This document shows positions 9,234 through 18,796 of a DNA stretch of 64,000 bases, in pieces. The notes under the pieces were generated by a model. The model saw nothing but the letters and a program-made list of their open reading frames with translations, was not told where the DNA came from and ran no database searches. The DNA comes from Gluconobacter wancherniae NBRC 103581 (GTDB taxonomy: Bacteria > Pseudomonadota > Alphaproteobacteria > Acetobacterales > Acetobacteraceae). Numbering within the stretch: the first letter of the stretch is position 1; every line of letters begins with the position of its first letter. The stretch spans positions 558,001 through 622,000 of the forward strand of contig NZ_BJUZ01000001.1 in assembly GCF_007988885.1 (NCBI RefSeq), written 5' to 3'. Position numbers and translations under genes: made by a program.

Positions 9234-11873
9234 TCAAGTGCTACTTTCGGGAAGAATGCGTTTCAGTTCGTATAGTGCTGCCAATGCCTCACGTGGAGAG
9301 AGTTCGTCGGGCTTGAGGGCGCTCACTGCGTTGACCAGATCCATGGACGATGCGTTCTCGGAAAGAGCTGATTCCGTTACGTCTGATCCGTCTACAATAG
9401 CATCAAAAAGCGGCAAGGAGGCGCGCGCATGCGCCTGTTCTTTTTCAAAACTTGTTAGCAGCTTTGAGGCACGATTGACGACGGAAGTCGGGATTCCCGC
9501 AAGTTTTGCTACATGCAGGCCCCAGCTTTTGCGAGCGGCCCCCGGACGCACCTCGTGCTGGAAGATGACTTCCCCACGCCATTCCTTCACAGCCATGGTG
9601 TAGGCCGCCAGACGCGGTAGAAATTCCACAAGCGCGCCTAACTCGTGAAAGTGGGTTGCAAAGATCGTGCGGGAGCCAAGCTGTGTATGCAGAGCTTCCA
9701 GCGTTGCCCAGGCTATCGACAGACCATCCAGCGTTGCTGTGCCACGGCCGATTTCATCAACAACGACCAGCGATCTCGGGCCAGCCTGATTGAGGATTGC
9801 GGCGGTTTCGGTCATCTCGACCATGAAGGTTGACCTACCCCGGGCGAGATCATCTGCCCCGCCGACGCGGGAGAACAGACGGTCCACAATCCCGATGCGG
9901 GCTTTTTTTGCAGGGACGGGCAGGCCCGCCTGCGCCAGAATAACCGCAAGCGCTGTCTGTCGCAGAAAGGTGGATTTACCGGCCATGTTGGGCCCGGTCA
10001 GTAGCATCGCACGATGTTCAGGCGGGAGAGCGCAGTCATTGGGAATGAAACGCGCTTCGGGATTTCCTGCTTCCGCAATGGCTGCTTCAACGACCGGATG
10101 TCGGCAGGATATCAGCTCGAATTCGGTGCCATCCGTTACTTCCGGCCGACACCACTCGCCACCCTCGGCCAGTCGTGCGCACCCCAGCAGCACGTCTGCG
10201 AGCGCAAGATATTCCGCAACTTCGTCAAGTGCCGGCGTGGAAAGGATATGGCTGCATAGCTCGGAGAAAATGCGTTTTTCGAGTGTGGAAGCCTTGTCGG
10301 CAGCCTCGAGAATGGCGCGATCAAGGTCGGCCAGTTCGTCGTTTGAAAAACGCGCCAGACTGGCCGTGCCCTGACGGAATGCCAGTTCGGGTTTGTCGCG
10401 CAGTTTGGTGCCTGCCGCCGATGGCACCTCAATGACATATCCCAGTTGGGCGTGATGGCGAATCTTGAGGTTGGAAATCCCGTATTGCTCGGACAGGCGT
10501 ACCTGAAGAGCTGCGACGATACGCCGGCTTTCGTCTCGGAGATTGCGGAAATGGTCGAGCTCAGGGTCAAATCCCGGAGCGATGACGCCGCCATCTTCGA
10601 TCTTCGGCGGAAGGTCAGGCGCAAGAGCAGCCTTGAGGCGATCCAGCAGCGAGTCCGCACGGCCATACAGACCTGCAACCAAAGCCCGGATAAGGGGTGG
10701 TGTTTTCGTATCACAGACTGGCTGAAGCAGGGCTGTGAAATCATTCGCTGCGATTAGCGTATCGCGGATGGACGCGAGGTCACGTGGCTGGCCGCGCCCG
10801 CTTGAAATGCGCCCGAGTGCGCGTGCCGGATCTGGCGTGCGTTTGAGAATGTCGGACACTGAGCCGCACAGCCCCGGAACGTCCAGAAGCCAGACCCAGG
10901 CCGCCTGACGTTCTACGATTTCAGAGGCGTCTGTGCTCGGGGAAGCCAGCCACTGTGAAAGAAGGCGCGATCCTGCTGCCGTGACGGTGCGCGAAACGGC
11001 ACCAAACAGGCTGTATTTTGTCTCGCCGTCGCGTGTCCGCAAAACATCGAGGCTGGCACGTGTGGCCGGATCAATGCCGAGAACGCCACTGATACCCTGC
11101 GGAACGGGACGGCTCAGACGGGGAAGGGCGCCAGCCTGACTGCGTTGCACGTATGAAAGCGCCATTGCACAGGCGATGGCCTGCTCATCCGGGAAGTCAC
11201 CCAGTGCGTCCACCTGTGCGACGCCATATGCGCGTGCGACCAGCGATCGGGCTGTTTCGGCGGTTGGTGACGATGGTACGGGGGCGAGGCGTGCTGCGTG
11301 ATCAGGGGGAATCAGATCTGGGTCTGCGAGAATTTCGGCTGCATCCAGACGCGCCAAAAGTTCTTCAAGCGCTGTCGCCTGTACGGATGTGGTTTCGAAT
11401 GCGCCTGTGGAGATATCGATCCAAGCAGCACCGATCATGGTCGAACGTTTCTGGCCGTTATGCGCTATGGCGAGCAAAAGGTTGGCGCGTCCGGCTTCGA
11501 GTAGTTCGTCTTCAGTCAATGTGCCGGGAGATACGACCCGGACGATCGCGCGTGAAAGCGGGCCTTTCTGGCCTTTCTGCGGGGTCTGTGTCTGCTCGGC
11601 AACGGCCACGCGAAAGCCCCGCCGGATCAGGCGCGAAAGATAGGCAGGGGCTGCGGCGACCGGCACACCGCACATGGGGATGGGCTCGCCATTATGGTTG
11701 CCGCGTGCGGTCAGGGCGATATCCAGTGCCATGGCCGCGGCCTGGGCATCGCCGAAGAACAACTCGTAGAAATCGCCCATGCGGAAGAACAGAAGCGCTT
11801 CGGGCTCCTGATTTTTGAGGTCAAACCACTGCGCCATTGATGGTGTGGCATTGGCGGCTGAGGGCAGGGGCAT
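9234..11873 (-). CDS. mutS: DNA mismatch repair protein MutS
   Basis: 879 residues. The mismatch-reading motif GDFYELF is at 33-39 (Phe35 and Glu37 insert at the mismatch), followed by connector, lever and clamp domains. The C-terminal ATPase has Walker A GPNMAGKSTFLRQ, Walker B VVVDEIGRGTATLDG and the helix-turn-helix dimer region. It recognises mispairs and recruits MutL. Length and motifs are canonical, so mismatch repair recognition should be intact. It lies between murJ and glnD in the same direction; mutS beside glnD and murJ is a common alphaproteobacterial arrangement. Confidence 0.98.
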   Translation of the reverse strand: MPLPSAANATPSMAQWFDLKNQEPEALLFFRMGDFYELFFGDAQAAAMALDIALTARGNHNGEPIPMCGVPVAAAPAYLSRLIRRGFRVAVAEQTQTPQKGQKGPLSRAIVRVVSPGTLTEDELLEAGRANLLLAIAHNGQKRSTMIGAAWIDISTGAFETTSVQATALEELLARLDAAEILADPDLIPPDHAARLAPVPSSPTAETARSLVARAYGVAQVDALGDFPDEQAIACAMALSYVQRSQAGALPRLSRPVPQGISGVLGIDPATRASLDVLRTRDGETKYSLFGAVSRTVTAAGSRLLSQWLASPSTDASEIVERQAAWVWLLDVPGLCGSVSDILKRTPDPARALGRISSGRGQPRDLASIRDTLIAANDFTALLQPVCDTKTPPLIRALVAGLYGRADSLLDRLKAALAPDLPPKIEDGGVIAPGFDPELDHFRNLRDESRRIVAALQVRLSEQYGISNLKIRHHAQLGYVIEVPSAAGTKLRDKPELAFRQGTASLARFSNDELADLDRAILEAADKASTLEKRIFSELCSHILSTPALDEVAEYLALADVLLGCARLAEGGEWCRPEVTDGTEFELISCRHPVVEAAIAEAGNPEARFIPNDCALPPEHRAMLLTGPNMAGKSTFLRQTALAVILAQAGLPVPAKKARIGIVDRLFSRVGGADDLARGRSTFMVEMTETAAILNQAGPRSLVVVDEIGRGTATLDGLSIAWATLEALHTQLGSRTIFATHFHELGALVEFLPRLAAYTMAVKEWRGEVIFQHEVRPGAARKSWGLHVAKLAGIPTSVVNRASKLLTSFEKEQAHARASLPLFDAIVDGSDVTESALSENASSMDLVNAVSALKPDELSPREALAALYELKRILPESST

Positions 11874-11970
11874 GAACGAGCCGATGGGTCAGATCTCCGA
11901 ATATATTAATGAGGGCGCGAAACCTAACCTGTTGGCGCCCTGCTGTGAACCTTCTTAGGAATTTGCTCGA

Positions 11971-13539
11971 TCAGATGTTTTTGCGTCGGCGGTTCAGGCG
12001 TGCCTGAAATGCGCTTGCCACATCGCGAATGCGCACCACACCCAACGCATCAAGCGTAATGCCATAAACCAGCGCCCCAAACGTGATGAGCCCGCCTAGC
12101 ATCAGGACGCGCCACAGGGCGCGCCAGAAAATGATGTCAGGAGCTACGAGATGCTGTGCCGCTGCGACCCAGAGGGCCATCATGATGGAGGCGGCAGTGA
12201 TCCGCAGCGCCCGTCCGAGCATGGCTGGATCCGGGAGGAATACGCCTCTGCGATAAAGGATGGCAGCCAGAATTAGCACGTTGACGATAGCGGCAATCGC
12301 ACTCGCCAGAGGCGGTCCGACATGGGCAAGTTGCCGGTATAGAAGTAGGTTCAGCCCAAGGTTGAGGGCAAGAGTCACGAACCCGATCTTCACGGGCGTG
12401 GCAGTGTCGCCTTCTGCAAAGAAACCGGGAGATAGCACTTTGATCAGAACGAAAGCTGGTAATCCGACGGCATAGGCCCGCAATGACTGTGATGAGTGCC
12501 AGACATCCATGGGCGTGAAATGGCCATACCCGAAAAGAGCGGACATGATGGCAGGAGCGAGTGCCAAAAGGCCAAGAGCTGCTGGTAGCGTGAGCAGAAG
12601 CGCGTAATTGGTGGCTCTGTTCAGGCTGGCCTGCATGTTGTCGCGGTCATTATTGGCAGCATGACGTGTGAGAAGCGGAAGTAGCGTCGTTCCTGCTGCG
12701 GCGCCGAGAACGCCCAGAGGAAGCTGGTTTACGCGATCTGCAAAATAGAGCCACGAAACCGAGCCCTGCGGGAGGTATGTCGAAATGACAGTATCAACCG
12801 TAAGGTTGAGCTGCGTCACGCCAGAGCCAACAAGCCCGGGCCCCATCCGGCGCAGCAGACGGTGCATGTCTTTTGAGAAGGTCGGGCGGACGAAATGCGG
12901 TGCAATGCCTGCACGTTTGGCGGCCCAGAGAAGAGCGCCCAGCTGAACGAAGCCGGAGATGGTAATGCCCCAGGCACTTGCAACGGCCGTCTGATGCCAA
13001 ATCAATGCGCCGCACAGAACCGCGATGATGCCCACGATATTGAATGTGACGTAGGCCGCAGCGGCTGCGCTGAAACGATGCAGGCCGTTAAGCATTCCGG
13101 AGACAAGGGCCGCTGCACAGATCAGCACCATGTATGGGAAGGTTATTCTGGTGAGGCTTACGGCAATCTCGAACGTGTCGTTCGCCTTGTGGGTGAAACC
13201 TGAGCCGATAATCCGGATGACAAAGGGCATGAAGATTTCGCCCAGTACCGTCAGGATGACGAGCCATGCGATCAGGCTGGAGAGCGCCTGACCGGCGAAT
13301 CGCAATGCTGATGCTTTGCCTTCTGTTTCGTATTTGGCCGTAAACATCGGCACAAATGCCGCGTTGAACGCGCCTTCGCCAAAAAGACGGCGAAACATGT
13401 TGGGCAGGCGGAAGGCGACCTGATACGCGTCCTGTACGGCGCCTGCGCCGAGAAAAGCAGCCAGAAGCTGGTCACGAATAAGGCCCAGAACACGCGAAAG
13501 CATGGTCCAGCCACCAACAGTCAGGAGATTACGCAGCAT
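11971..13539 (-). CDS. murJ: Lipid II flippase MurJ (MviN)
   Basis: 522 residues, almost entirely hydrophobic, with about 14 predicted membrane segments. It starts with MLRNLLTVGGWTMLSRVLGLIRDQLLAAFLGAG, the signature of the MATE-like MurJ family, and contains RLPNMFRRLFGEGAFNAAFVP with conserved charged residues of the central cavity. MurJ moves lipid II across the inner membrane for peptidoglycan synthesis. It is the first gene of the leftward group murJ-mutS-glnD, about 97 bp before mutS. Confidence 0.97.
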   Translation of the reverse strand: MLRNLLTVGGWTMLSRVLGLIRDQLLAAFLGAGAVQDAYQVAFRLPNMFRRLFGEGAFNAAFVPMFTAKYETEGKASALRFAGQALSSLIAWLVILTVLGEIFMPFVIRIIGSGFTHKANDTFEIAVSLTRITFPYMVLICAAALVSGMLNGLHRFSAAAAAYVTFNIVGIIAVLCGALIWHQTAVASAWGITISGFVQLGALLWAAKRAGIAPHFVRPTFSKDMHRLLRRMGPGLVGSGVTQLNLTVDTVISTYLPQGSVSWLYFADRVNQLPLGVLGAAAGTTLLPLLTRHAANNDRDNMQASLNRATNYALLLTLPAALGLLALAPAIMSALFGYGHFTPMDVWHSSQSLRAYAVGLPAFVLIKVLSPGFFAEGDTATPVKIGFVTLALNLGLNLLLYRQLAHVGPPLASAIAAIVNVLILAAILYRRGVFLPDPAMLGRALRITAASIMMALWVAAAQHLVAPDIIFWRALWRVLMLGGLITFGALVYGITLDALGVVRIRDVASAFQARLNRRRKNI

Positions 13540-13601
13540 CCCCTGATCCTAGCGCAGGACATGCTCCAGAAACATATCCTCAGACGTGGAACGCGCAGAT
13601 T

Positions 13602-13844
13602 TTAGTGCAGAATGGTTTCCGCGCTCTGGCGCCGGTCCACTTTTGTGCTGGCAAGCATGGTTGGACGAACTGCAGCAAGCCCTACGCAGAGCAAAACGAT
13701 TTCAAGCGTTAGCATGGCGCTGGCCCAGAATGCGCCAGGAAGGCCGAGGAAAAAGGAGACGTGATGCGCAACCCAAGGCGTCAAGACACCAAGTGCCGCG
13801 ACGGTAAGCAGTGGGATCATTACGCTGGTTAGTGAGTTTTTCAT
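13602..13844 (-). CDS. Small two-helix membrane protein (80 residues), unknown function
   Basis: The ATG at 13844 has a good ribosome binding site (AGGAG, 7 nt upstream), which favours it over the upstream in-frame ATG at 13868. The product MKNSLTSVMIPLLTVAALG... has two hydrophobic stretches, about residues 7-24 and 36-58, and a basic soluble tail. It ends about 60 bp from the murJ start and lies back to back with the DUF4112 gene, sharing the divergent promoter region 13845-13964. No family was recognised. Confidence 0.65.
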   Translation of the reverse strand: MKNSLTSVMIPLLTVAALGVLTPWVAHHVSFFLGLPGAFWASAMLTLEIVLLCVGLAAVRPTMLASTKVDRRQSAETILH

Positions 13845-13964
13845 GACGTGGTCTCCTGTCACTGTCACGGTATCTGTTTTGAGGCTGGAATGTAAAAGGG
13901 TGGTGCGTCAAGAAAAAAACGAACTTCATACAACGGGCGCGACACAACTTTGTATGATGTCTCT

Positions 13965-14360
13965 ATGAAAGCTGCCTCGACGTCCCACGAAATCGCAGAG
14001 CTGCACCGCAGGCTGGAGCGCCTGCACAGGCTGGCCTGGTGGCTTAATTCAGCGGCGAAGCTGCCTGGTATCCGTACACGGATCGGCCTTGATACACTCC
14101 TGGGCCTGGTGCCCGGTGGCGGAGACCTCGTTGGCGCGGGGCTGTCGCTCTATATTGTCTGGGAAGGGCACAGACTGGGCGTGGACCGGGCGACTGTTCT
14201 GAAAATGCTTGTAAATGTTGGCGTGGAGTGCGCGGTTGGCATTGTGCCGGTTCTGGGAGACATTTTCGACACGGTGTTCAAGGCTGACCTGCGCAACATC
14301 GCCCTGATGGAGCAGGCAATTCAGCGCCGTGCTCCACGGCGGACTACCTATCCAGAATAA
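13965..14360 (+). CDS. DUF4112 family membrane protein
   Basis: About 131 residues from ATG 13965 (ATG 13950 is an alternative; neither has a strong ribosome binding site). The core LPGIRTRIGLDTLLGLVPGGGDLVGAGLSLYIV and the following VGIVPVLGDIFDTVFKADLRN are the defining elements of DUF4112: two glycine-rich hydrophobic helices joined by a helix containing a conserved Asp. Function is unknown in the family, which is frequent in alphaproteobacteria. Its last 17 bp overlap the 3' end of the convergent glutathione peroxidase gene. Confidence 0.8.
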   Translation: MKAASTSHEIAELHRRLERLHRLAWWLNSAAKLPGIRTRIGLDTLLGLVPGGGDLVGAGLSLYIVWEGHRLGVDRATVLKMLVNVGVECAVGIVPVLGDIFDTVFKADLRNIALMEQAIQRRAPRRTTYPE

Positions 14361-14838
14361 CGCGATGGACAGCTTCGACGACGCCTGCTGAGTCCGGGCG
14401 CGCAAGGGGTGTGAACCAGCGCACCAGCTTTCCCTCCCTGTCGATCAGATATTTGTAGAAATTCCAGCGTGGGCGGGAGAGAAAGCCGCCCTCATGAGCC
14501 AGCCAGCGGAACAGGGGGATGGCATCGCCGCCCTTGACTGTTTCTTTGGCGGTCATGGGAAAGCCCACGCCGTAATTGCGACTGCAGAACGTGCCGATTT
14601 CCTTAGCGGAGCCGGGTTCCTGCTTGCCGAAGTCGTTGCTGGGAATGCCGATAACCACCAGCCCATCCGGGTCATTGCGCCCGAATGTTGCCCATAGGTG
14701 CTGCAGACCTTCGTATTGTGGTGTGAAGCCGCATTTTGAAGCGGTATTCACGATCAGGAGCGGACGACCACGCCAGGCGGAAAAATCGAGCGTTCCACCT
14801 TCAAGTCCGGGAAGGCTGAAATCATAGGCACAGGTCAT
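14344..14838 (-). CDS. Glutathione peroxidase family (thiol peroxidase, Cys type)
   Basis: 164 residues, the usual size of the bacterial BtuE/Gpx group. The peroxidatic cysteine is C36 in NTASKCGFTPQYEGLQ, the position occupied by selenocysteine in animal enzymes. The catalytic partners Gln (IPSNDFGKQEPG region) and Trp (RWNFYKYLID) are visible. It reduces hydrogen and lipid hydroperoxides, in bacteria generally using thioredoxin. No signal peptide, so cytosolic. ATG at 14838 is preceded by GGGAG. A single gene with its own 5' region, convergent with DUF4112. Confidence 0.95.
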   Translation of the reverse strand: MTCAYDFSLPGLEGGTLDFSAWRGRPLLIVNTASKCGFTPQYEGLQHLWATFGRNDPDGLVVIGIPSNDFGKQEPGSAKEIGTFCSRNYGVGFPMTAKETVKGGDAIPLFRWLAHEGGFLSRPRWNFYKYLIDREGKLVRWFTPLARPDSAGVVEAVHRVILDR

Positions 14839-14992
14839 CGGGGTCTCCCTTCACGCTTGGCACACTCTAGGAAATTGTAACGCAGCGGGCGAGGGGCGTG
14901 CTGCCTCTTTGCTCAAGAAATTTCTTCTCCTACTGGACATGTCGCTTTCGCACAGACACCCTGATCGTTTCATTTGGTGAGGAGTTTACGCG

Positions 14993-16204
14993 GTGATCCT
15001 GCGCGTCGTGATCGGCATGGTCGGTCTTCTGTTGGTTGGCGCGCTGTTTTCACAGGATCGCCGTCGCATCCAATGGGGAATGGCTGGTCGTGCACTTTTG
15101 GTGCAGGTCCTGATCGCGGGACTTGTGCTCTGGGTGCCAGCGGGTGCGCGCGGTCTGCATGCGATTTCCGATGGTGTGACGCATATTCTTTCATATGGCG
15201 ATGCGGGCATTTCATTTCTGTTCGGTGGCCTCGTCGGACCCAGAATGGATACGCTGTTCGGGGGCGGAGCATTTGTCTTCGCCCTGAAAGTCCTACCCCA
15301 GATCGTCTATGTTTCTGCTCTGCTCGCGCTCTTGCAATACTGGGGTGTAATGCATGCCCTTTCACGGATCATTGGCGGTGCGGTGGCGAAGGTTCTGGGC
15401 ACAAGCCGCATCGAATCATTCTCTGCGGTCCTGACGATTTTTCTGGGCCAGAGCGAGATGCCGATTGCGCTGCAGAGCTGCCTTGCAGGCCTCACGGATG
15501 CGGAACTGTTTACTGTTCTGTGTAGCGGCACCTCGTCCATCGCAGGATCTGTGCTGGCGGGGTATGCATCGCTGGGTGTGCCAATGGAGAATCTTCTTGC
15601 GGCGTCTGCCATGGCCATTCCGGGTGGTCTGCTGTTTGCTCGAATTCTTTTTCCGGGAGATCGCCCGGCTGAAACGCAGATTGCACCAGCCGACAAGGAA
15701 CATCACAGCATGTTCGAAGCCATTTCGGCTGGCGCGCTGAATGGCGTTCGCATCGCTGTTGCAGTTGGTGCGGTGCTTATCGCTTTTGTCGGCCTGATCG
15801 CGCTTGGCAATGGGCTTCTGGGTCTTGCCGGGCTTTCCGTTCCGCAATTACTCGGATTTGCGATGGCGCCTTTTGCGTGGCTGCTGGGTGTGCCCTGGGC
15901 AGAATGCATTACGGCAGGAGGGTTGCTGGGTCAGAAAATCGCGTTCAACGAATTCGTGGCATATGTGAGCTTATCGCCCATGATCCATGCGCATACGCTC
16001 TCCCCTCGGACCATAACGATCATGTCGTTTGCTCTTTGCGGCTTTGCGAATATTTCGACCATCGGAATTCTGATCGGCGCATTTGGCAGTACTGCACCAG
16101 CGCGCCGTGGAGATATCGCGCGTCTCGCCTCGCGCGCTGTTCTGGCAGGGACGCTCTCCAATGCCATGAGTGCCGTGATTGCAGGATTGTTCCTCGCGGC
16201 CTGA
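14993..16204 (+). CDS. Concentrative nucleoside transporter (NupC/CNT family)
   Basis: 403 residues starting at GTG 14993, with GAGGAG eight bases upstream. The protein has about ten membrane segments and the CNT hallmarks: GQSEMPIALQS in the hairpin region, GTSSIAGSVLAGYASLGV, and near the C-terminus LCGFANISTIGILIGAFGS. These elements bind nucleoside and the coupling ion (H+ or Na+). It imports nucleosides for salvage. The gene appears monocistronic and ends two bases from the convergent methyltransferase gene, with no room for a separate terminator. Confidence 0.95.
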   Translation: MILRVVIGMVGLLLVGALFSQDRRRIQWGMAGRALLVQVLIAGLVLWVPAGARGLHAISDGVTHILSYGDAGISFLFGGLVGPRMDTLFGGGAFVFALKVLPQIVYVSALLALLQYWGVMHALSRIIGGAVAKVLGTSRIESFSAVLTIFLGQSEMPIALQSCLAGLTDAELFTVLCSGTSSIAGSVLAGYASLGVPMENLLAASAMAIPGGLLFARILFPGDRPAETQIAPADKEHHSMFEAISAGALNGVRIAVAVGAVLIAFVGLIALGNGLLGLAGLSVPQLLGFAMAPFAWLLGVPWAECITAGGLLGQKIAFNEFVAYVSLSPMIHAHTLSPRTITIMSFALCGFANISTIGILIGAFGSTAPARRGDIARLASRAVLAGTLSNAMSAVIAGLFLAA

Positions 16205-16206
16205 AA

Positions 16207-16938
16207 TCAGGCTGCCTGGGCTGTGTCTTCTTCCAGGCAGGCGCGTATGATCATGGCCTGTGTGGTTGGAAGCTCGATAATCCGCTCTGGACGTTGCGAG
16301 AAGAACGTCTCAAACGCACGCTTTACACCCGGAATTATCGAGTAATCATGCGTCAGAATGATCCCGCCAGAGACCATGCGTGGGTAGAAAAATTCAAGCC
16401 CCGCCAGGGTGGCATCATGCAGATCCACATCGAGGTGGACGAATGAAAACCTAAGATCTTCTAGGCCAGCTGTCGTGTCTGGGAAAAAGCCCTTGTGATA
16501 GAAAACACCTGTCTCGCCATTGAGAACCTCGCGAACATATTTTAGCGTTCCAGAAAACTGGCCTTTCTGAAACACGCGCCCATCCTGACTTTCGCACCCG
16601 GAGGGTAATCCTTCGAATGTATCGAAAAGGTGTAACTCTCTGGTGCCTTTCACTGCGCAGATGAGGGCGGCAGATGCGCCCCTATAGACGCCAAACTCTG
16701 CAAACGATCCGCACAGAACGGATTGTGCGTGTGCAATCTCGTGGAGCGTAAAGGCTTCGTCAGAACTCAGGAGCGAATGGCCCCGTCTGGCGCAGTCACG
16801 GACCCTACGTACGGACTCTGGCTGCTTGTGCCCTGCCAGAAGGGCAAGCTGGATGGCGTTCTGAACGCCGAATGTGAGTTTTCTGGCAATGCGATTACTG
16901 CCAATAAACCTTCGCATTCGCTCGTTTCTCATCCACAT
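16207..16938 (-). CDS. TylF/MycF-like SAM-dependent O-methyltransferase family
   Basis: 243 residues. The SAM-binding segment GSFAEFGVYRGASAALICAV and the adjacent LHLFDTFEGLPSG motif, then FVHLDVDLHDATLAGLEFFYPRMVSGGIILTHDY, match the macrocin O-methyltransferase (TylF) family; the Asp residues in HLDVDLHD and HDY are the expected metal-binding positions. Members modify sugars or polyketides, but many in proteobacteria sit in polysaccharide or unknown contexts. It follows gpsA by nine bases and is probably the last gene of a tsaD-rlmJ-gpsA transcript, which gives no clue to substrate. Confidence 0.82.
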   Translation of the reverse strand: MWMRNERMRRFIGSNRIARKLTFGVQNAIQLALLAGHKQPESVRRVRDCARRGHSLLSSDEAFTLHEIAHAQSVLCGSFAEFGVYRGASAALICAVKGTRELHLFDTFEGLPSGCESQDGRVFQKGQFSGTLKYVREVLNGETGVFYHKGFFPDTTAGLEDLRFSFVHLDVDLHDATLAGLEFFYPRMVSGGIILTHDYSIIPGVKRAFETFFSQRPERIIELPTTQAMIIRACLEEDTAQAA

Positions 16939-16947
16939 GACGAAGCA

Positions 16948-17919
16948 TTACTCGAGAGTTGGGGGGCGGTCCAGAAGGAGATTTCGCGCTTCGGCTGGGC
17001 TGAACTCTCCGGCGAGCAGGCGGGCTACGGTTTCGATGATGGGGGTGTCCACATTGTGATTGCGAGCCAGCGCCAGAATCGCCGGTGCTGTCGTCACGCC
17101 TTCTGCAACGGTGCTGCGTTCTGCTAGAATATTGGCGAGCTTTCTGCCCGCACCCAGCTCAAGCCCCAAGCTGTAATTTCGTGAGCTGGCGCCTGTGCAG
17201 GTCAGGATCAGATCTCCAACACCAGACAATCCTGCAATAGTTGAAGCCTTTCCACCGATTGCTTCTGCGAGGCGGCCGATCTCCACGACCGCACGGGTAA
17301 TCAGGGCCGCGCGGGCATTTTCTCCAAGGCCCGCGCCAATGGCGATACCGGTGCCAATCGCGATGACATTTTTCGCCGCACCTGCGAGTTGCACGCCAGT
17401 AGGGTCGCCACTTGCGTATAGTCTTAGCGAAGTCGTATTGAGCTTCGCTGCGAGCGTGCGAGCCAGTTCCAGATCCCGTGCAGCCAATGTCGCAGCGGCG
17501 GGGAGACCATGCGCAACTTCAATTGCGAAATTAGGCCCTGACAGAACCGCCGTCGGCCGACCGGGCATTGTCTGGGCAAGAATTTCCAGTGGAAGGAGGC
17601 TGGTTTTGCTCTCCAGTCCCTTACAGCAAACAATCACTGGAATGCCGGTCGCAAGCGCTGCTTCCAGCCTTGTAGAGACGTTCCGCAGCGTCTGTGTGGG
17701 TACTACGATCAGCGCTATGTCAGCATTCGCGGGCATGGCGCCCGTAATGTGAATATTGTCTGGCAAGGTGACATCTGGAAGGCGCGGTAGGATGCGCACA
17801 CCCTCTGCGACGGGCGTACGCATCCAGAGCAGGACTTCAGCAGCGACACCGGCGCAGCAGCAGGCAAGGGCCGTGCCCCAAGCGCCGGCTCCGATAACGG
17901 CAATGGAGGGGCTTTTCAT
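16948..17919 (-). CDS. gpsA: Glycerol-3-phosphate dehydrogenase [NAD(P)+]
   Basis: 323 residues from ATG 17919. The frame is open five codons earlier, but AGAGGA eight bases upstream and the one-base gap to the rlmJ stop favour this start. It begins MKSPSIAVIGAGAWGTALA with the Rossmann GAGAWGTA loop; KGLE, the SGPNFAIEVA element, KNVIAIGTGIAIG with the catalytic Lys, and the GLSGVGDLILTCT segment are all present. It makes sn-glycerol-3-phosphate from dihydroxyacetone phosphate for phospholipids. Close spacing with rlmJ suggests translational coupling. Confidence 0.97.
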   Translation of the reverse strand: MKSPSIAVIGAGAWGTALACCCAGVAAEVLLWMRTPVAEGVRILPRLPDVTLPDNIHITGAMPANADIALIVVPTQTLRNVSTRLEAALATGIPVIVCCKGLESKTSLLPLEILAQTMPGRPTAVLSGPNFAIEVAHGLPAAATLAARDLELARTLAAKLNTTSLRLYASGDPTGVQLAGAAKNVIAIGTGIAIGAGLGENARAALITRAVVEIGRLAEAIGGKASTIAGLSGVGDLILTCTGASSRNYSLGLELGAGRKLANILAERSTVAEGVTTAPAILALARNHNVDTPIIETVARLLAGEFSPAEARNLLLDRPPTLE

Positions 17920-17920
17920 G

Positions 17921-18748
17921 TCATTCCTCTGCAAGGCGCTCTATCCTGATGTCCAACTCTTCATGGGTGCCATCCAGGCCGTCACGTAATCCTGTCAGGA
18001 TTGCCCGGGCATCTTCGTCAAACCCCCAGGGCGCATTGACCACAAGCACGCCACAGCCATTCAGGCGTGTGGCATCAAGGGGAGGGCGAAGCAGGAATTC
18101 ATATGTCGTGATATCGCGGATGCCCGCGTTGATCAGGGTATCGTGGAAAGTACGTACCGGCGCACGATGTTTTATCGGGTACCATATGGCGATCGTGGCA
18201 GCACGAAAGCGGGAGCGGATTAACGAAACAGCTTCTGCACAGCGTTCGAAATCATCGCGCTTTTCAAAGGGCGGATCGATCAGGACCAGGCCGCGCTTCA
18301 GATCCTTTGGGGGCAGAAGCGCCCGCAGAGCTTCGTATCCATCACGATGATGAATTGCGACCTGCGGATCGGCCCTGAACAGCCGACGCAGGGGGCGCAC
18401 ATCCTCCGGGTGAAGTTCACACGCTACAAGGCGATCCTGCGGCCTAAGCGCATGGCGGGTAATCAGAGGTGATCCGGGGTAGAGCCCAAGTGCTCGGACC
18501 GTAGAAAGATAGTCACTCAATGCTGGCGACAGTTCTACCTGATCGAGCAGGCGCCCGATGCCATCATGCCATTCACCCGTCTTGAGGGCCTCTTCCCCGG
18601 AAAGATCATACCTGCCGCATCCCGCATGCGTGTCGAGCACACAAAAACCCGCGTCTTTACGGGAAAGAATACGGATGAGACTCAGAAGAAGCGCGTGTTT
18701 GACGCAGTCGGCAAAATTTCCGGCGTGATAGGCGTGGCGATAGTTCAC
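17921..18748 (-). CDS. rlmJ: 23S rRNA (adenine-2030-N6)-methyltransferase
   Basis: 275 residues. The N-terminus MNYRHAYHAGNFADCVKHALL is highly characteristic of RlmJ, followed by DTHAGCGRYDL (SAM site) and LVLIDPPFEKRDDF, where DPPF is the catalytic motif IV of N6-adenine methylases. It methylates A2030 of 23S rRNA. Located between tsaD and gpsA, which are direct neighbours in many alphaproteobacteria, so rlmJ looks like an addition to that pair. Downstream gpsA begins one base after its stop. Confidence 0.95.
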   Translation of the reverse strand: MNYRHAYHAGNFADCVKHALLLSLIRILSRKDAGFCVLDTHAGCGRYDLSGEEALKTGEWHDGIGRLLDQVELSPALSDYLSTVRALGLYPGSPLITRHALRPQDRLVACELHPEDVRPLRRLFRADPQVAIHHRDGYEALRALLPPKDLKRGLVLIDPPFEKRDDFERCAEAVSLIRSRFRAATIAIWYPIKHRAPVRTFHDTLINAGIRDITTYEFLLRPPLDATRLNGCGVLVVNAPWGFDEDARAILTGLRDGLDGTHEELDIRIERLAEE

Positions 18749-18796
18749 TCTGGCGGGGCCTCGTTAGTCTGTCTGGCGGGGAAAAGGGAGGTGTTA